Program-made: the position numbers and the translations under genes
Assembly: GCF_019649055.1 (NCBI RefSeq)
Contig: NW_026570231.1
Location: forward strand, 1,674,001 to 1,738,000
Source: Paramacrobiotus metropolitanus
Lineage: Eukaryota; Tardigrada; Eutardigrada; Parachela; Macrobiotidae
Length of the DNA stretch: 64,000 nt
Direction of reading: 5' to 3'
The notes under the pieces: generated by a model
What the model saw: the letters and a program-made list of their open reading frames with translations, nothing else
Told to the model about the DNA's origin: nothing
The model's database searches: none
Shown: piece after piece, positions 35,990 to 44,016 of the stretch
How positions within the stretch are numbered: position 1 is the stretch's first letter
Layout: the number at the start of each line of letters is the position of its first letter

Positions 35990-36625
35990 ATGGAAAAACT
36001 GAGTTTTGATTTTCCATTTAAAACTCCATGCACCATTTACATTTCTGGGCCAACGATGTCGGGAAAATCGACTTTTACAATGAAACTTTTGCAAAGTCTT
36101 ACGGAAAGCTTCAATCCACCACCAGTAAGAATAGTATATGCTTACGGTACGTGGCAAAACGCCTTCCAGGGTTTTGTTAAAAATATTGAACTTATTCAGG
36201 GGCTTAGACCCATCTTAGAAGATGAAAATTTTTTTGACAAAGACGTTCCGAGTCTGCTAGTGCTAGATGATTTAATGGAAGAAATTGCTGGAACACCAAA
36301 GTGCTCGACGATTTTTACTCGTGACGTTGATCACAAAAATGTTTTTGTAATTTTCATTTCTCAAAACTTATACAAACAAGGAAGGAGCATGCGTGACATT
36401 GCTTTAAATTCTCAGTACTTGGTAATTTTTAAATCAGTTCGCGATGTTCAGCAAGTTAAAACACTTGCACGTCAGTTAGGTATGCCACATATGCTGGAGG
36501 CCTACCGAAAGGCTATAAAGGAACCTTTTGGATATTTACTGATAAATCTTAGACCCGAAGCTCCAGACGATGTTCGCCTTCAGTCGCACGTGTTTGAGTA
36601 TAGACGAATATATGTAGAAAAATGA
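35990..36625 (+). CDS. Genome-packaging ATPase, FtsK/HerA (A32-like)
   Basis: A 211-residue protein from the ATG at 35,990; an in-frame ATG 72 bp upstream is less likely because similarity begins at the later start. Walker A is GPTMSGKST at residues 20-28 and Walker B LLVLDD at 89-94. The sensor region ISQNLYKQG and the arginine-containing MRDIALNSQYLVIFKS segment are as in Polinton and adintovirus packaging ATPases. Length and spacing are complete. It drives DNA into the capsid at a portal-like vertex in related viruses. Its stop overlaps the next start as ATGA. Confidence 0.93.
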   Translation: MEKLSFDFPFKTPCTIYISGPTMSGKSTFTMKLLQSLTESFNPPPVRIVYAYGTWQNAFQGFVKNIELIQGLRPILEDENFFDKDVPSLLVLDDLMEEIAGTPKCSTIFTRDVDHKNVFVIFISQNLYKQGRSMRDIALNSQYLVIFKSVRDVQQVKTLARQLGMPHMLEAYRKAIKEPFGYLLINLRPEAPDDVRLQSHVFEYRRIYVEK

Positions 36626-36942
36626 AACCAGAAGAAATTTTTCGACTTATTGAAGCGTTAAAGCTGTTGACACCACGTCAGAGAAGAAGCTTTTTCCAGC
36701 TGGCAACTAAGCAACAAATAGGCGCAACAGAAGAAGCCTGCATAAATCTAGTAAAGCAACCCACCGGTCTTAGCAAAGTTGATTTAGCTCGGACTCGAAA
36801 ACATTCTTCAACAATCAAGCGTTTAGCTGACCGCAGTACAGACCGATCAAAGAAACGTAAAATATTACAACAAAAAGGTGCATTTCTCAACGTGTTGCTA
36901 CCTGTTTTAGGTACTTTAGTTTCCACTTTTCTAGCAAAATGA
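36622..36942 (+). CDS. Small basic protein with hydrophobic C-terminus (pX-like)
   Basis: A 106-residue protein: an amphipathic N-terminal helix (LIEALKLLTPRQRRSFF), a strongly basic middle (residues about 58-85, many Lys/Arg) and a hydrophobic tail GAFLNVLLPVLGTLVSTFLA. This layout matches the small adenovirus pX-like proteins found beside the ATPase in adintoviruses and many Polintons. By analogy it may condense DNA or interact with membranes. Starts on the ATGA shared with the ATPase stop and ends on an ATGA shared with the next gene. Confidence 0.7.
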   Translation: MKPEEIFRLIEALKLLTPRQRRSFFQLATKQQIGATEEACINLVKQPTGLSKVDLARTRKHSSTIKRLADRSTDRSKKRKILQQKGAFLNVLLPVLGTLVSTFLAK

Positions 36943-38045
36943 AGACGTATGTTTTAGTCCCCGAAACGGAATTTTTAAAACAGAAGCATGCTCGGGAAGG
37001 TGTTCCCGCGCCGACTGCCTGGGAAAAAGCTCAAGAGATTGGTCATGAAATTACACAACAGCTCATGGCCAAGGCCGCTTTTGCGTACCAGCGTTTAAAC
37101 AATACGGGTAACGCTCCAGTCGCGGCTCCAATATTGGAAGCAGTGCAAGTTGAACCAACAGCGATTCCCAACCTATTGCCCACAATGATTGATGAAAGTG
37201 TACAAGCTCATTCTACGGGTGTTCTTAAAGATCAATATACTCAAGCAGGTCCAAACATAACCCATCGAGCTGTCCAGGCTGTTCCGACATTTCATGAACA
37301 GGGTAATCAAGCAACAGCTCCACCTTTAGTTGAGTACATCCAGTCCGATCCCGTAGTTAAGGTTGTTGGGGTGCCATCCCAACCAGCTGTACAATTTGTA
37401 CAAGTACCCGGTGAGCCGCAAATACAATTTGTTCCAAGCAAAGCTGTGGTTAAACACGTTTATCGGAAGCCGAAAAAACCACCTTTAGTTAAAAAAGTCC
37501 ATGTAAGACGCATTCCAAAATCCGATACCACTTTGAAAGCTGCTATAGAATACTCTCCTACTCCACCTAGTGTTCCGATAGTTGAATTTCCAGTTGATGG
37601 TGTGTTAGAATATCAAATACCTGACAGTGGAGCTGTTCCGGCTTTAGAAAATAACCAGCTAGCTATTGAGGGGTCAAAAGCGGTGGCCGTCAAACCAAAA
37701 ACTGTAAACAAACTCCGTCGAAAGGAAAAAGATCAGCAACTTGCTATTGAAGGTTCGAAAACCGTGGCAATTAGGCCGAAAACGTCTAACAAGCTCCAAA
37801 AAGTCACACCAAAACCTAAGCAAAGGACAGCAATTGCTACTGGTTCTCACAGGTTAGCAATCGAAGCCAGTGGGAAAGAGCAGACAGCTATTACCGATGC
37901 AGTGGCGTTAAAAGCTCTAACATATAAACCTGAAAGTTCAAGTCAGGCCAAAACCCAATTGAGGAAACGTAATAAAACTTCAGAACCTCCCGCCAAAAGA
38001 CACAAGGGGGGTATACAAAGAGGCAGGTGGCTCTCCTACACATGA
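36939..38045 (+). CDS. Pro/Val/Lys-rich putative core or minor virion protein
   Basis: A 368-residue protein beginning MKTYVLVPETEF, a start seen in proteins at this position in other Polinton-like elements (recollection of the family, not a search). The middle is low-complexity, rich in Pro, Val, Gln and Ala. Residues about 241-311 hold three imperfect copies of LAIEGSKxVAxxPKTxNKL (the third shortened). The C-terminus is basic and ends with a KRHKGGIQRGRW segment. No enzymatic motif. The basic tail and the place among structural genes suggest a DNA-binding or scaffold role (inference). Overlaps the integrase start by ATGA. Confidence 0.6.
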   Translation: MKTYVLVPETEFLKQKHAREGVPAPTAWEKAQEIGHEITQQLMAKAAFAYQRLNNTGNAPVAAPILEAVQVEPTAIPNLLPTMIDESVQAHSTGVLKDQYTQAGPNITHRAVQAVPTFHEQGNQATAPPLVEYIQSDPVVKVVGVPSQPAVQFVQVPGEPQIQFVPSKAVVKHVYRKPKKPPLVKKVHVRRIPKSDTTLKAAIEYSPTPPSVPIVEFPVDGVLEYQIPDSGAVPALENNQLAIEGSKAVAVKPKTVNKLRRKEKDQQLAIEGSKTVAIRPKTSNKLQKVTPKPKQRTAIATGSHRLAIEASGKEQTAITDAVALKALTYKPESSSQAKTQLRKRNKTSEPPAKRHKGGIQRGRWLSYT

Positions 38046-39112
38046 TGAAGCCCACTTTAGATGATTTGTATTTGAATCCTGCTTCTCAAGGCAGTTTAGG
38101 TGGTATAGACCGCTTGTACAATAAAGCTAGAAAACATGGATATACACGAAAGCAAGTTAAAGCTTACTTAGAAACCAAAGATGCATATACACAACACAAA
38201 CCCTTTCGCTCTAAGTTTAAGCGTCGAAAGATTATTTCTGTTAATGTGGGCGAACAACATCAAATTGATCTTGTGGACTTTCAGAAATTTGCAAGTTTTA
38301 ACGATGGCTTCAAGTATATTCTTATGTGCATCGACTGCTTTTCTCGTTATGCATGGGCTGAGCCGGTTAAATCAAAACGACCAGCTGATATTCGCGAAGC
38401 GCTTTTAAAAATATACAAGAGTGATTATCCTCCATTACGTGTTCAAAGCGATAATGGTAAGGAATTTGTTAGTAAAGACATGCGTAAGTTTTTTGAAGAA
38501 TGTAACGTTACATTTTTTACAACGAAAAACGATGACGTGAAATGTGCGATGGTTGAACGTCTAAATCGCACAATCGAAGAGCGGTTATATGTGTTCATGA
38601 CCGAAAACAACACGTATCGGTTCATAGATGTCCTTCCTAAGATTTTATCCGCTTACAACTCTACAAAACACTCTGCTACAGGTATAGCCCCTAAAGATGT
38701 AGGGCCTGAGGAAGCTGAGCAAATTCTCCAGAAGATGATTGATCAACAGAAAGATAGGAAAACTTCAAAACCAACATTTGCTGTTGGCGATTATGTACGT
38801 TTGGCAAAAAAGAAACAGACTTTTTTGAAAGGGTACGAGACTCGTTTCACAGAAGAAATCTTTAAAATAACTCACACTACACGGAGTGGAAGCCATTACC
38901 TTCACACTGTCGAAGATTTAGCTGGCGAGCCCGTGGATGGTAAGTTTTATCCGGAAGAGTTATCTAAAGTCACAATGGAGGAAAAGCCATATCATAGGAT
39001 CTCCAGTATATTAAGGGAAAGGAAACATAAAGGAAAAGTACAATACTTAGTACGTTGGTATGGATACGGTCCTGCTTATGACTCCTGGGAAAACAAAGAA
39101 GATTTGAAATGA
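38042..39112 (+). CDS. Retroviral-type integrase (rve) with C-terminal chromodomain
   Basis: A 356-residue protein from ATG 38,042. The catalytic triad is visible as D76 (QIDLVDF), D137 (QSDNGKEF) and E172 (MVERLN), giving the classic D,D(35)E spacing. An N-terminal helical region precedes the core; an SH3-like part (FAVGDYVRLAKKK) follows at about residues 246-260. The last 40 residues are a chromodomain (HRISSIL, KVQYLVRWYGY, DSWE). In Polintons and adintoviruses this enzyme inserts the genome, and a chromodomain would bias insertion to marked chromatin. All catalytic residues are intact. Confidence 0.95.
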   Translation: MMKPTLDDLYLNPASQGSLGGIDRLYNKARKHGYTRKQVKAYLETKDAYTQHKPFRSKFKRRKIISVNVGEQHQIDLVDFQKFASFNDGFKYILMCIDCFSRYAWAEPVKSKRPADIREALLKIYKSDYPPLRVQSDNGKEFVSKDMRKFFEECNVTFFTTKNDDVKCAMVERLNRTIEERLYVFMTENNTYRFIDVLPKILSAYNSTKHSATGIAPKDVGPEEAEQILQKMIDQQKDRKTSKPTFAVGDYVRLAKKKQTFLKGYETRFTEEIFKITHTTRSGSHYLHTVEDLAGEPVDGKFYPEELSKVTMEEKPYHRISSILRERKHKGKVQYLVRWYGYGPAYDSWENKEDLK

Positions 39113-39851
39113 GTTTTTACATGACATTGCCGTCTTCAGCGTCAGAGGGGTTATACTCTGAAAACTGCCCTGGTAAATTTACAACGCTGCTCGCTAGACC
39201 TATAGATTTAGACGGTGCGTGGGAAGTAGGTCTTTCGGAAATTATTCTACCGCCTATGCGGATAATGTTTAATACCGGATTATCCATTGCTGTCTCGCGT
39301 GACGGCATGCCGTCTAGGATTCATAGATTCGTGATCAACATGCTTTTGAGGATGAAAATCATTTAATTCGTACGGTTAACAAACTGTTGAGGGAAAACGT
39401 AGATGATAGGGACTCGAAAAAATTCGGCCAGATAATAGTGAGTGGTCAAGCAGCTCAGTTAAACATTACACCAGGCCTCGCTTTAACTTTTACCGGCTCC
39501 GAATACGCGCGCGCACTAGGTATACTACACCAGTACACATATCACAGCAGAGATGCTCTGTCTCATATGTTATATCCGGGACAGCATAATCGTCTCGTCC
39601 ATGTGTATTGTGACGTGATTACACATGGGTTGGTAGGTGACTCAATGGTGCCTTTACCACGCACCTTATCGACTCAAGCGAATTCATTTCGGGAGACAGT
39701 AATTCGTTTTAAAAATCCGCATTATATACCGCTAGCCTACCATACGTTTCAAACTATAGAAATAGCGATGCGCGATGATTTAGGGAAGGAAGTACTCTTT
39801 CATCCAGGTACATCAGTAATTAAATTACACTTTCGACCAAAGAAGCATTGA
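39109..39851 (+). pseudogene. Penton-like minor capsid protein, frameshifted
   Basis: The first frame (39,109-39,366) has the conserved start of Polinton minor capsid proteins (FTTLLARPIDLDGAWEVGLSEI). From about 39,330 the coding signal moves to another phase, which stays open to the TGA at 39,849. That part carries HVYCDVITHGLVGD, LPRTLSTQ, HYIPLAYHTFQTIEI and a closing VIKLHFR, all typical of the single-jelly-roll penton. One indel near 39,330 explains the break; it could be biological or a sequence error. The protein would occupy the five-fold vertices with the double-jelly-roll capsid protein. Confidence 0.85.
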
Positions 39852-39852
39852 A

Positions 39853-40203
39853 ATGGTTCTACAAGAGTTAAAATTTGACGAGCACCGCTACACCCAGATC
39901 TTCACCAAACAGCATGGGTACGGTATGCCATATTATCGTGGCGCACCCATGAAAGGTGGTAGTTTCTGGGGACGTGTGATTGGATTTGCAAAGGGTTTGT
40001 TCAGCAAAGCTGCGCCGCATATAAACAATTTATTTGCGACGGCCCAACCTCACATGAAAACAATGGCCAGCAAAGCTGTGGAATCCGTAATCGATAAAGC
40101 TGTTGAGCGTGTTAGCGAGAAATTACGCAACACGGCTCAACAACAGGGGTCGGGTATTAAGGGTCGTCGTCGAAAGAGAATGATCAAAACCACGAAACGT
40201 TAA
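39853..40203 (+). CDS. pVI-like membrane-active virion protein
   Basis: A 116-residue protein whose start lies one base after the penton stop. Residues about 28-40 contain APMKGGSFWG, which fits the adenain cleavage consensus (M/I/L)-x-G-G|x, followed by a predicted amphipathic helix (VIGFAKGLFSKAAPHINNLF). The C-terminus is very basic (KGRRRKRMIKTTKR). This combination is that of adenovirus pVI and its adintovirus counterparts, which link hexons to the core and disrupt endosomal membrane after cleavage. Intact. Confidence 0.8.
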   Translation: MVLQELKFDEHRYTQIFTKQHGYGMPYYRGAPMKGGSFWGRVIGFAKGLFSKAAPHINNLFATAQPHMKTMASKAVESVIDKAVERVSEKLRNTAQQQGSGIKGRRRKRMIKTTKR

Positions 40204-40217
40204 CGCGCAATAGACGC

Positions 40218-40225
40218 TATAAAAG
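40218..40225 (+). promoter_or_regulatory. TATA-like motif before the capsid gene
   Basis: TATAAAAG lies 13 nt before the major capsid ATG. The spacing is too short for a conventional start site about 30 nt downstream unless a later ATG (40,272) is used, so its role is uncertain. Confidence 0.3.
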
Positions 40226-40238
40226 ACAAACTGTAACG

Positions 40239-41561
40239 ATGGCTCTTATTGAAGCTAGCTCAGAACCCTCCATGCTGTTGGAAAGTCACTTGTTTTATCT
40301 TCCAGCTACGCTAACGGAAAGGTGGAATACACATGACTATGACTTGGGGCCGTCTCAAGCCGTAACCGACGATTCAAACGATATTGTATTTACAATTTCA
40401 CCGTGTCAAACCGAGCTGATCAGCTTAGCTGACATTAGATTTTCATGTGATTTACACGTTACTAATTCTGCTGGTACTGTTCCAACAGAAAAAGACTGTC
40501 TTGCACCAATTAACAATATTTTGCATAGTTTATTTCAATCAGTTACGGTTTCATTGGGAGGTCGCAACATAACCGATAACAGTCCTTTGTATCACATTCG
40601 AGCGTACATTGAATCCCTTCTGGGTTTCACTGTTCAGGCTCAGAACAGTCAGTTGAGCCTGTGTGGATTTGCCTTGGACACTGACCTTGACAAAGACCGG
40701 TTATACATGAATGAGATAAATGGGGCAACAACATTTCATAGTAAGGGTGCCGAAACGCGAAGAACATGGTTGCAGACTTTCCGTCCGTTGCAGTTGTCTG
40801 GTAAACTACACTGCGATTTGTTCCAGCAAGACCGTCCACTAATTCCTGGTGTAGAGTTGAGCATTAAACTTATACGAAACAGGGCCAACCTTTGTTTTCT
40901 TACTGATAATGATCTAGCGGCTCCAAAGGCTTTTGCTATTCGAAACCCCAAGCTGAAAGTTCGAAAGTATGAACCTTCTCCAGACTTTTTAGCAGCCATG
41001 ACAAAGCATCTAGTCACAACTAATGCAAAATATCACATCGAGCGGGTTGCTTTAAGACAAACCACAATGCAATCAGGTCAGCAGCAACTATCCTGGGCGA
41101 ATATTGTTGTTGGACAGTTACCCAAGGTAATGTTCTTTGCAATGTCACCCAATCGCTCGTTCGTTGGCGATTTTAAGTCAACTCCGTTCAATTTTCATCA
41201 TTTCAACGTATCTAACTTAAGTGCTGAAACTGATGGACAGCTTTTTCCTACGCGGGGGTACAACTTAGATTTCCAGAACGGTGCGTCAATTGAGGGTTAT
41301 GAAGGGTTGTTAGATACTCTAGAGCGGCTGCATGAAGGTCATGGTGAACTACCGTTTGACAGGTCCGAATTTAACAAGGGTGGTTTCAATATTTTTGGGT
41401 TTGACTTCACTCGCGGCCACACGGGTAGAGGAGCCTTGTCGCTGATAAGGCAAGATAATTTAAACATCAATGTTAAATTTGCAAAACCGCTACCTGAAGG
41501 TATAGTTTGCCTAGCTATGATGGTCTTCGATAACATTATTGAAATTAACAACAATCGCTAA
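40239..41561 (+). CDS. Major capsid protein, double jelly roll (hexon-like)
   Basis: A 440-residue intact protein. Recognisable landmarks of Polinton/adintovirus capsid proteins are, in order: an N-terminal strand rich region (IVFTISPCQTELISLADI), the PINNILHSLFQSVTVSLGG segment, LSGKLHCDLFQQDRPLIPGV, the KLRV/KYEPSPDF linker between the two jelly rolls, GQLPKVMFF, the PFNFHHFNV strand, an EGYEGLLDTL helix, and GGFNIFGFDFTRG near the C-terminus. Length is normal for the group. It would form the pseudo-hexameric trimers of an icosahedral shell. Confidence 0.95.
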   Translation: MALIEASSEPSMLLESHLFYLPATLTERWNTHDYDLGPSQAVTDDSNDIVFTISPCQTELISLADIRFSCDLHVTNSAGTVPTEKDCLAPINNILHSLFQSVTVSLGGRNITDNSPLYHIRAYIESLLGFTVQAQNSQLSLCGFALDTDLDKDRLYMNEINGATTFHSKGAETRRTWLQTFRPLQLSGKLHCDLFQQDRPLIPGVELSIKLIRNRANLCFLTDNDLAAPKAFAIRNPKLKVRKYEPSPDFLAAMTKHLVTTNAKYHIERVALRQTTMQSGQQQLSWANIVVGQLPKVMFFAMSPNRSFVGDFKSTPFNFHHFNVSNLSAETDGQLFPTRGYNLDFQNGASIEGYEGLLDTLERLHEGHGELPFDRSEFNKGGFNIFGFDFTRGHTGRGALSLIRQDNLNINVKFAKPLPEGIVCLAMMVFDNIIEINNNR

Positions 41562-41581
41562 GTACTTTTCGACTTTGCACC

Positions 41582-42081
41582 ATGAACAGCCTACAAATAG
41601 AAACAGCGCTGAAGCAAGATCCCAATGTTCGCGATATTTTTGTTGGGGTATTCGCCAGCGATACATTACCAGTAAAAGAATTTCCAGGTGCATATATATC
41701 AAATACTCAACCGTCAGGCGCGGCCGGTGAACACTGGGTAGCATTTTATTGTACAAAACCCGGTACGATAGAAGTTTTTGATTCATACGGGAAAATCCCG
41801 GAGACTATTCAGATGACATTAAAAAATGGATAAATGATGACTTTGTCATAATGTGAAACACTGAACGCCAAAACACAGACAGTACTGTATGCGGTCAATA
41901 TTGCATGTTTTTTGTTTTACTGCGTTGCTACGGGTTTTCATATAAAGATGTCATGTCAGCTCTCACTAAGCATAAAGGGGTGAACGATAAATTTGTATGC
42001 AAATTCATCAACAAGTTCTTCCGACTAAGGACGGTAGTCCGTGACGCAACATTTATACGCGACCTTATAAGAAATGGTTAA
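41582..42081 (+). pseudogene. Adenain-like cysteine protease, frameshifted
   Basis: The first frame (41,582-41,833) includes FPGAYISNTQ and the catalytic His segment EHWVAFYC and the acidic residue VFDSYG. The nucleophile segment with CGQYC lies in a different phase from about 41,857 to TAA 42,079-42,081; between them a third phase seems coding (WINDDF), so at least two indels are needed. One is next to an A6 run at 41,821. All three catalytic positions are still recognisable. The enzyme would mature virion precursors such as the pVI-like protein. Ends overlapping the next ATG. Confidence 0.85.
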
Positions 42082-42274
42082 GCCGATAGCTAAAAAAGCA
42101 GCATCAGTATTCTTTGCAGTACTGGTGACCATGCTACTGTTAGTTTTCAATACTTTAGAAATTGTTTCCTATTTTGTAAAGTCCTCCAACCGTACACAGT
42201 TGGAGGAATCTAAAAAAATTACGAAAGAAGTGTTGGATGTGATGGTGAGTGACGAAGCGACACAAACCGAGTGA
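42074..42274 (+). CDS. Small single-pass membrane protein
   Basis: A 66-residue protein with a basic N-terminus (KPIAKKA), a transmembrane segment at about residues 11-33 (SVFFAVLVTMLLLVFNTLEIV) and an acidic, helical cytosolic-type tail. Starts within the last codons of the protease frame. I do not recognise the family. Confidence 0.6.
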   Translation: MVKPIAKKAASVFFAVLVTMLLLVFNTLEIVSYFVKSSNRTQLEESKKITKEVLDVMVSDEATQTE

Positions 42275-42277
42275 TTT

Positions 42278-42320
42278 TTCCCCTTTCTTTTATTCATTTT
42301 TTCCCACCACCTCTTTTTTC
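42278..42320 (-). promoter_or_regulatory. Conserved 3'-end motif, copy 2
   Basis: Near-identical to 32,972-33,015. It spans the 16-nt gap between the convergent small membrane protein and PolB and includes the PolB stop codon and an AATAAA on the minus strand. Confidence 0.4.
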
Positions 42321-42765
42321 GATCGCGTGCCAAAGGGCAGCGTTGTGAAATCATCTAACATGATGCGTTTATCGTACACAAGCTTCAACTTTTTAGCCAA
42401 CTGAACAGTATTAATTTCTTGCGTTTTTCCATTCCGCTTGATGTATTCCGGATACACGACCTGCACATGTTCATCCACACCCTCCAGCAGCCGCTTCAGC
42501 TGGTTGAAATCCAACGCCTTGCCGGTCCTTGTCAGCTCCTTCGTAACCGAGTCCCAATCCAGAATATCTTCCGTGAACCCGTTCTGCGTCATTCCTTTCA
42601 CTTTCATTTCAATGCGCCCCGTATCTGTTTCGTAGCTGTAGACTTTCGGACCGCAGGAGACGAATTTGACAATATGGTTTTCACCAGCTTCTAGCTGGTT
42701 ATCCCAGTCACCAAGGATACTACCAGTTTCAGGGAGCCAGTCGCCGGGGCGGTGCACGAAAATCA
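42290..42765 (-). pseudogene. PolB C-terminal fragment
   Basis: On the minus strand the frame reads PVIFVHRPGDW, then GSILGDW, the FVSCGPKVYSYET segment, KVKGMTQNGF and, near the end, VYDKRIMLDDFTTLPFG. These are the thumb and C-terminal blocks of protein-primed family B polymerases of Polintons, and the stop at 42,290 is natural. The fragment begins at the residues that normally follow the catalytic YxDTDS motif; exonuclease, fingers and palm are absent here. Upstream in the same orientation lies helicase sequence instead. Not functional as a polymerase. Confidence 0.85.
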
Positions 42766-43314
42766 CAGGTAACGGTAAATCACAGGTAAAATTTGGAGGT
42801 AACGTCACCCCATGGGACCATTGCACCAGTCTTCGGGTCGCGGTGAACGTACTGAAGTACCCACTGGATACAATGCAAAATATCGTACTCCAGCATCGCT
42901 GCTTCGTCAATCACAATGTTTTCGGCAGACTTGATCCGAGACTCGGTTTTACTCTTCCTCTCCGGCAGATTCTGCCACGCTTTTCCACGGAAATTAACGG
43001 ACAAGTTGAAAAACGAATGGATGGTTACACCGCCAATTTGGTTCGCTGCATTGCCTGTAAAAAGCTGAGTGTTAGAGCGGACCGCAGTCACATTCTCAGG
43101 ATTGAACTGACCGGTTGTGCCCAAACGAACAATGCAGATCTCGTTCTCACGGCAATACGCTGCGACGGCCTTAATGACGTGGGACTTCCCGCATCCTGCA
43201 GCAGCCGCAATTAAAGCTGGAAAAGACTGCTTGCGGTCTAGGCGTACCCGTATAAAACCGAATGCACGCTTTTGGCACTCCGTGAATGTTTCCGCTTATT
43301 CGGCAAAGGTCATT

Positions 43315-43399
43315 CTGTGAAAGGAACAGCTTGTTAGCATTTGCGCAGGACATATACATAGTAATACAGCAAGGAACACATTGAATTGTGAGTTCTTAC
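43315..43399 (-). other. Predicted intron 3 of the Rep/helicase gene (85 bp)
   Basis: Starts GTAAGAACTC and ends CTGTTCCTTTCACAG on the minus strand, lying between the region after YLTKY and the Walker A exon. Confidence 0.65.
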
Positions 43400-44016
43400 T
43401 TCGGAAAACTTGAATTGACAGCAGCTTCCATTTACTCTTCATCATCCATAACCTGGGCTTCCCACGCTTCTTGTAGCTTTTTCCCACCAGGAATCAGAAA
43501 CTCCATCAATTCATCAAATGCCCAGTCTTCTTTTTCTAATCCCTTTTGGCCCATAACGCGTTGGGCTATCCGTTCAATTTCTCGGTATGAACGACTGCCG
43601 GCAACTTGTTGAAGGAAGAACAGGTTTTCGGCCTTCCAATTCTGCATAAGCCCGCGGTTAATGCACTCTTCGAGAAACGTCCCAACACTTTTCAGCCCCA
43701 CAGAAGTATCGCGCCGTACAGAAAACCGGTCAAGGAGTTGGACGAGGCAGTTTTACTCGACCTGTGGACCGTAAGGCTCGTAGTTCTTGAAGGAAGCAGT
43801 AGATGCCGGGCCAACCCTGCGACGTATGCGACGGCCTTTTAGGTCAGTGAAAATTTGGGCCGCAGCTGGACGTCCTGCTTTGCAAGCACTTTTTGCGGTT
43901 TCGCTTGGCAGCTTCCAACATGCCGCGCTCTTGTGCAGTTGTAACTCCAACTGGATCTTTGTACGGCGCCTTGCAAACGTACTTGGTCAGGTACTGTTTG
44001 AGACCGTTGTCAGTTA

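Larger units (their letters stand above)
32972..42790. mobile_element. Endogenous Polinton/adintovirus-like provirus
   Basis: Twelve closely spaced, intronless frames include the hallmark set of a Polinton/Maverick-adintovirus: packaging ATPase, rve integrase, penton, pVI-like protein, double-jelly-roll capsid protein, adenain-type protease and a PolB fragment. One gene on the minus strand (hydrolase-BIR) faces left, ten face right, and PolB faces left again. I found no terminal inverted repeats or target duplication. The left limit is set by a motif shared with the PolB 3' end, and the right limit by the PolB-helicase junction. Four genes carry breaks; the others read through. Termini were probably lost to deletion. 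Confidence 0.9.

Noticed and set aside
40736-41017. Minus-strand frames inside the capsid gene
   Set aside because: Shadows of the intact 440-residue capsid frame.
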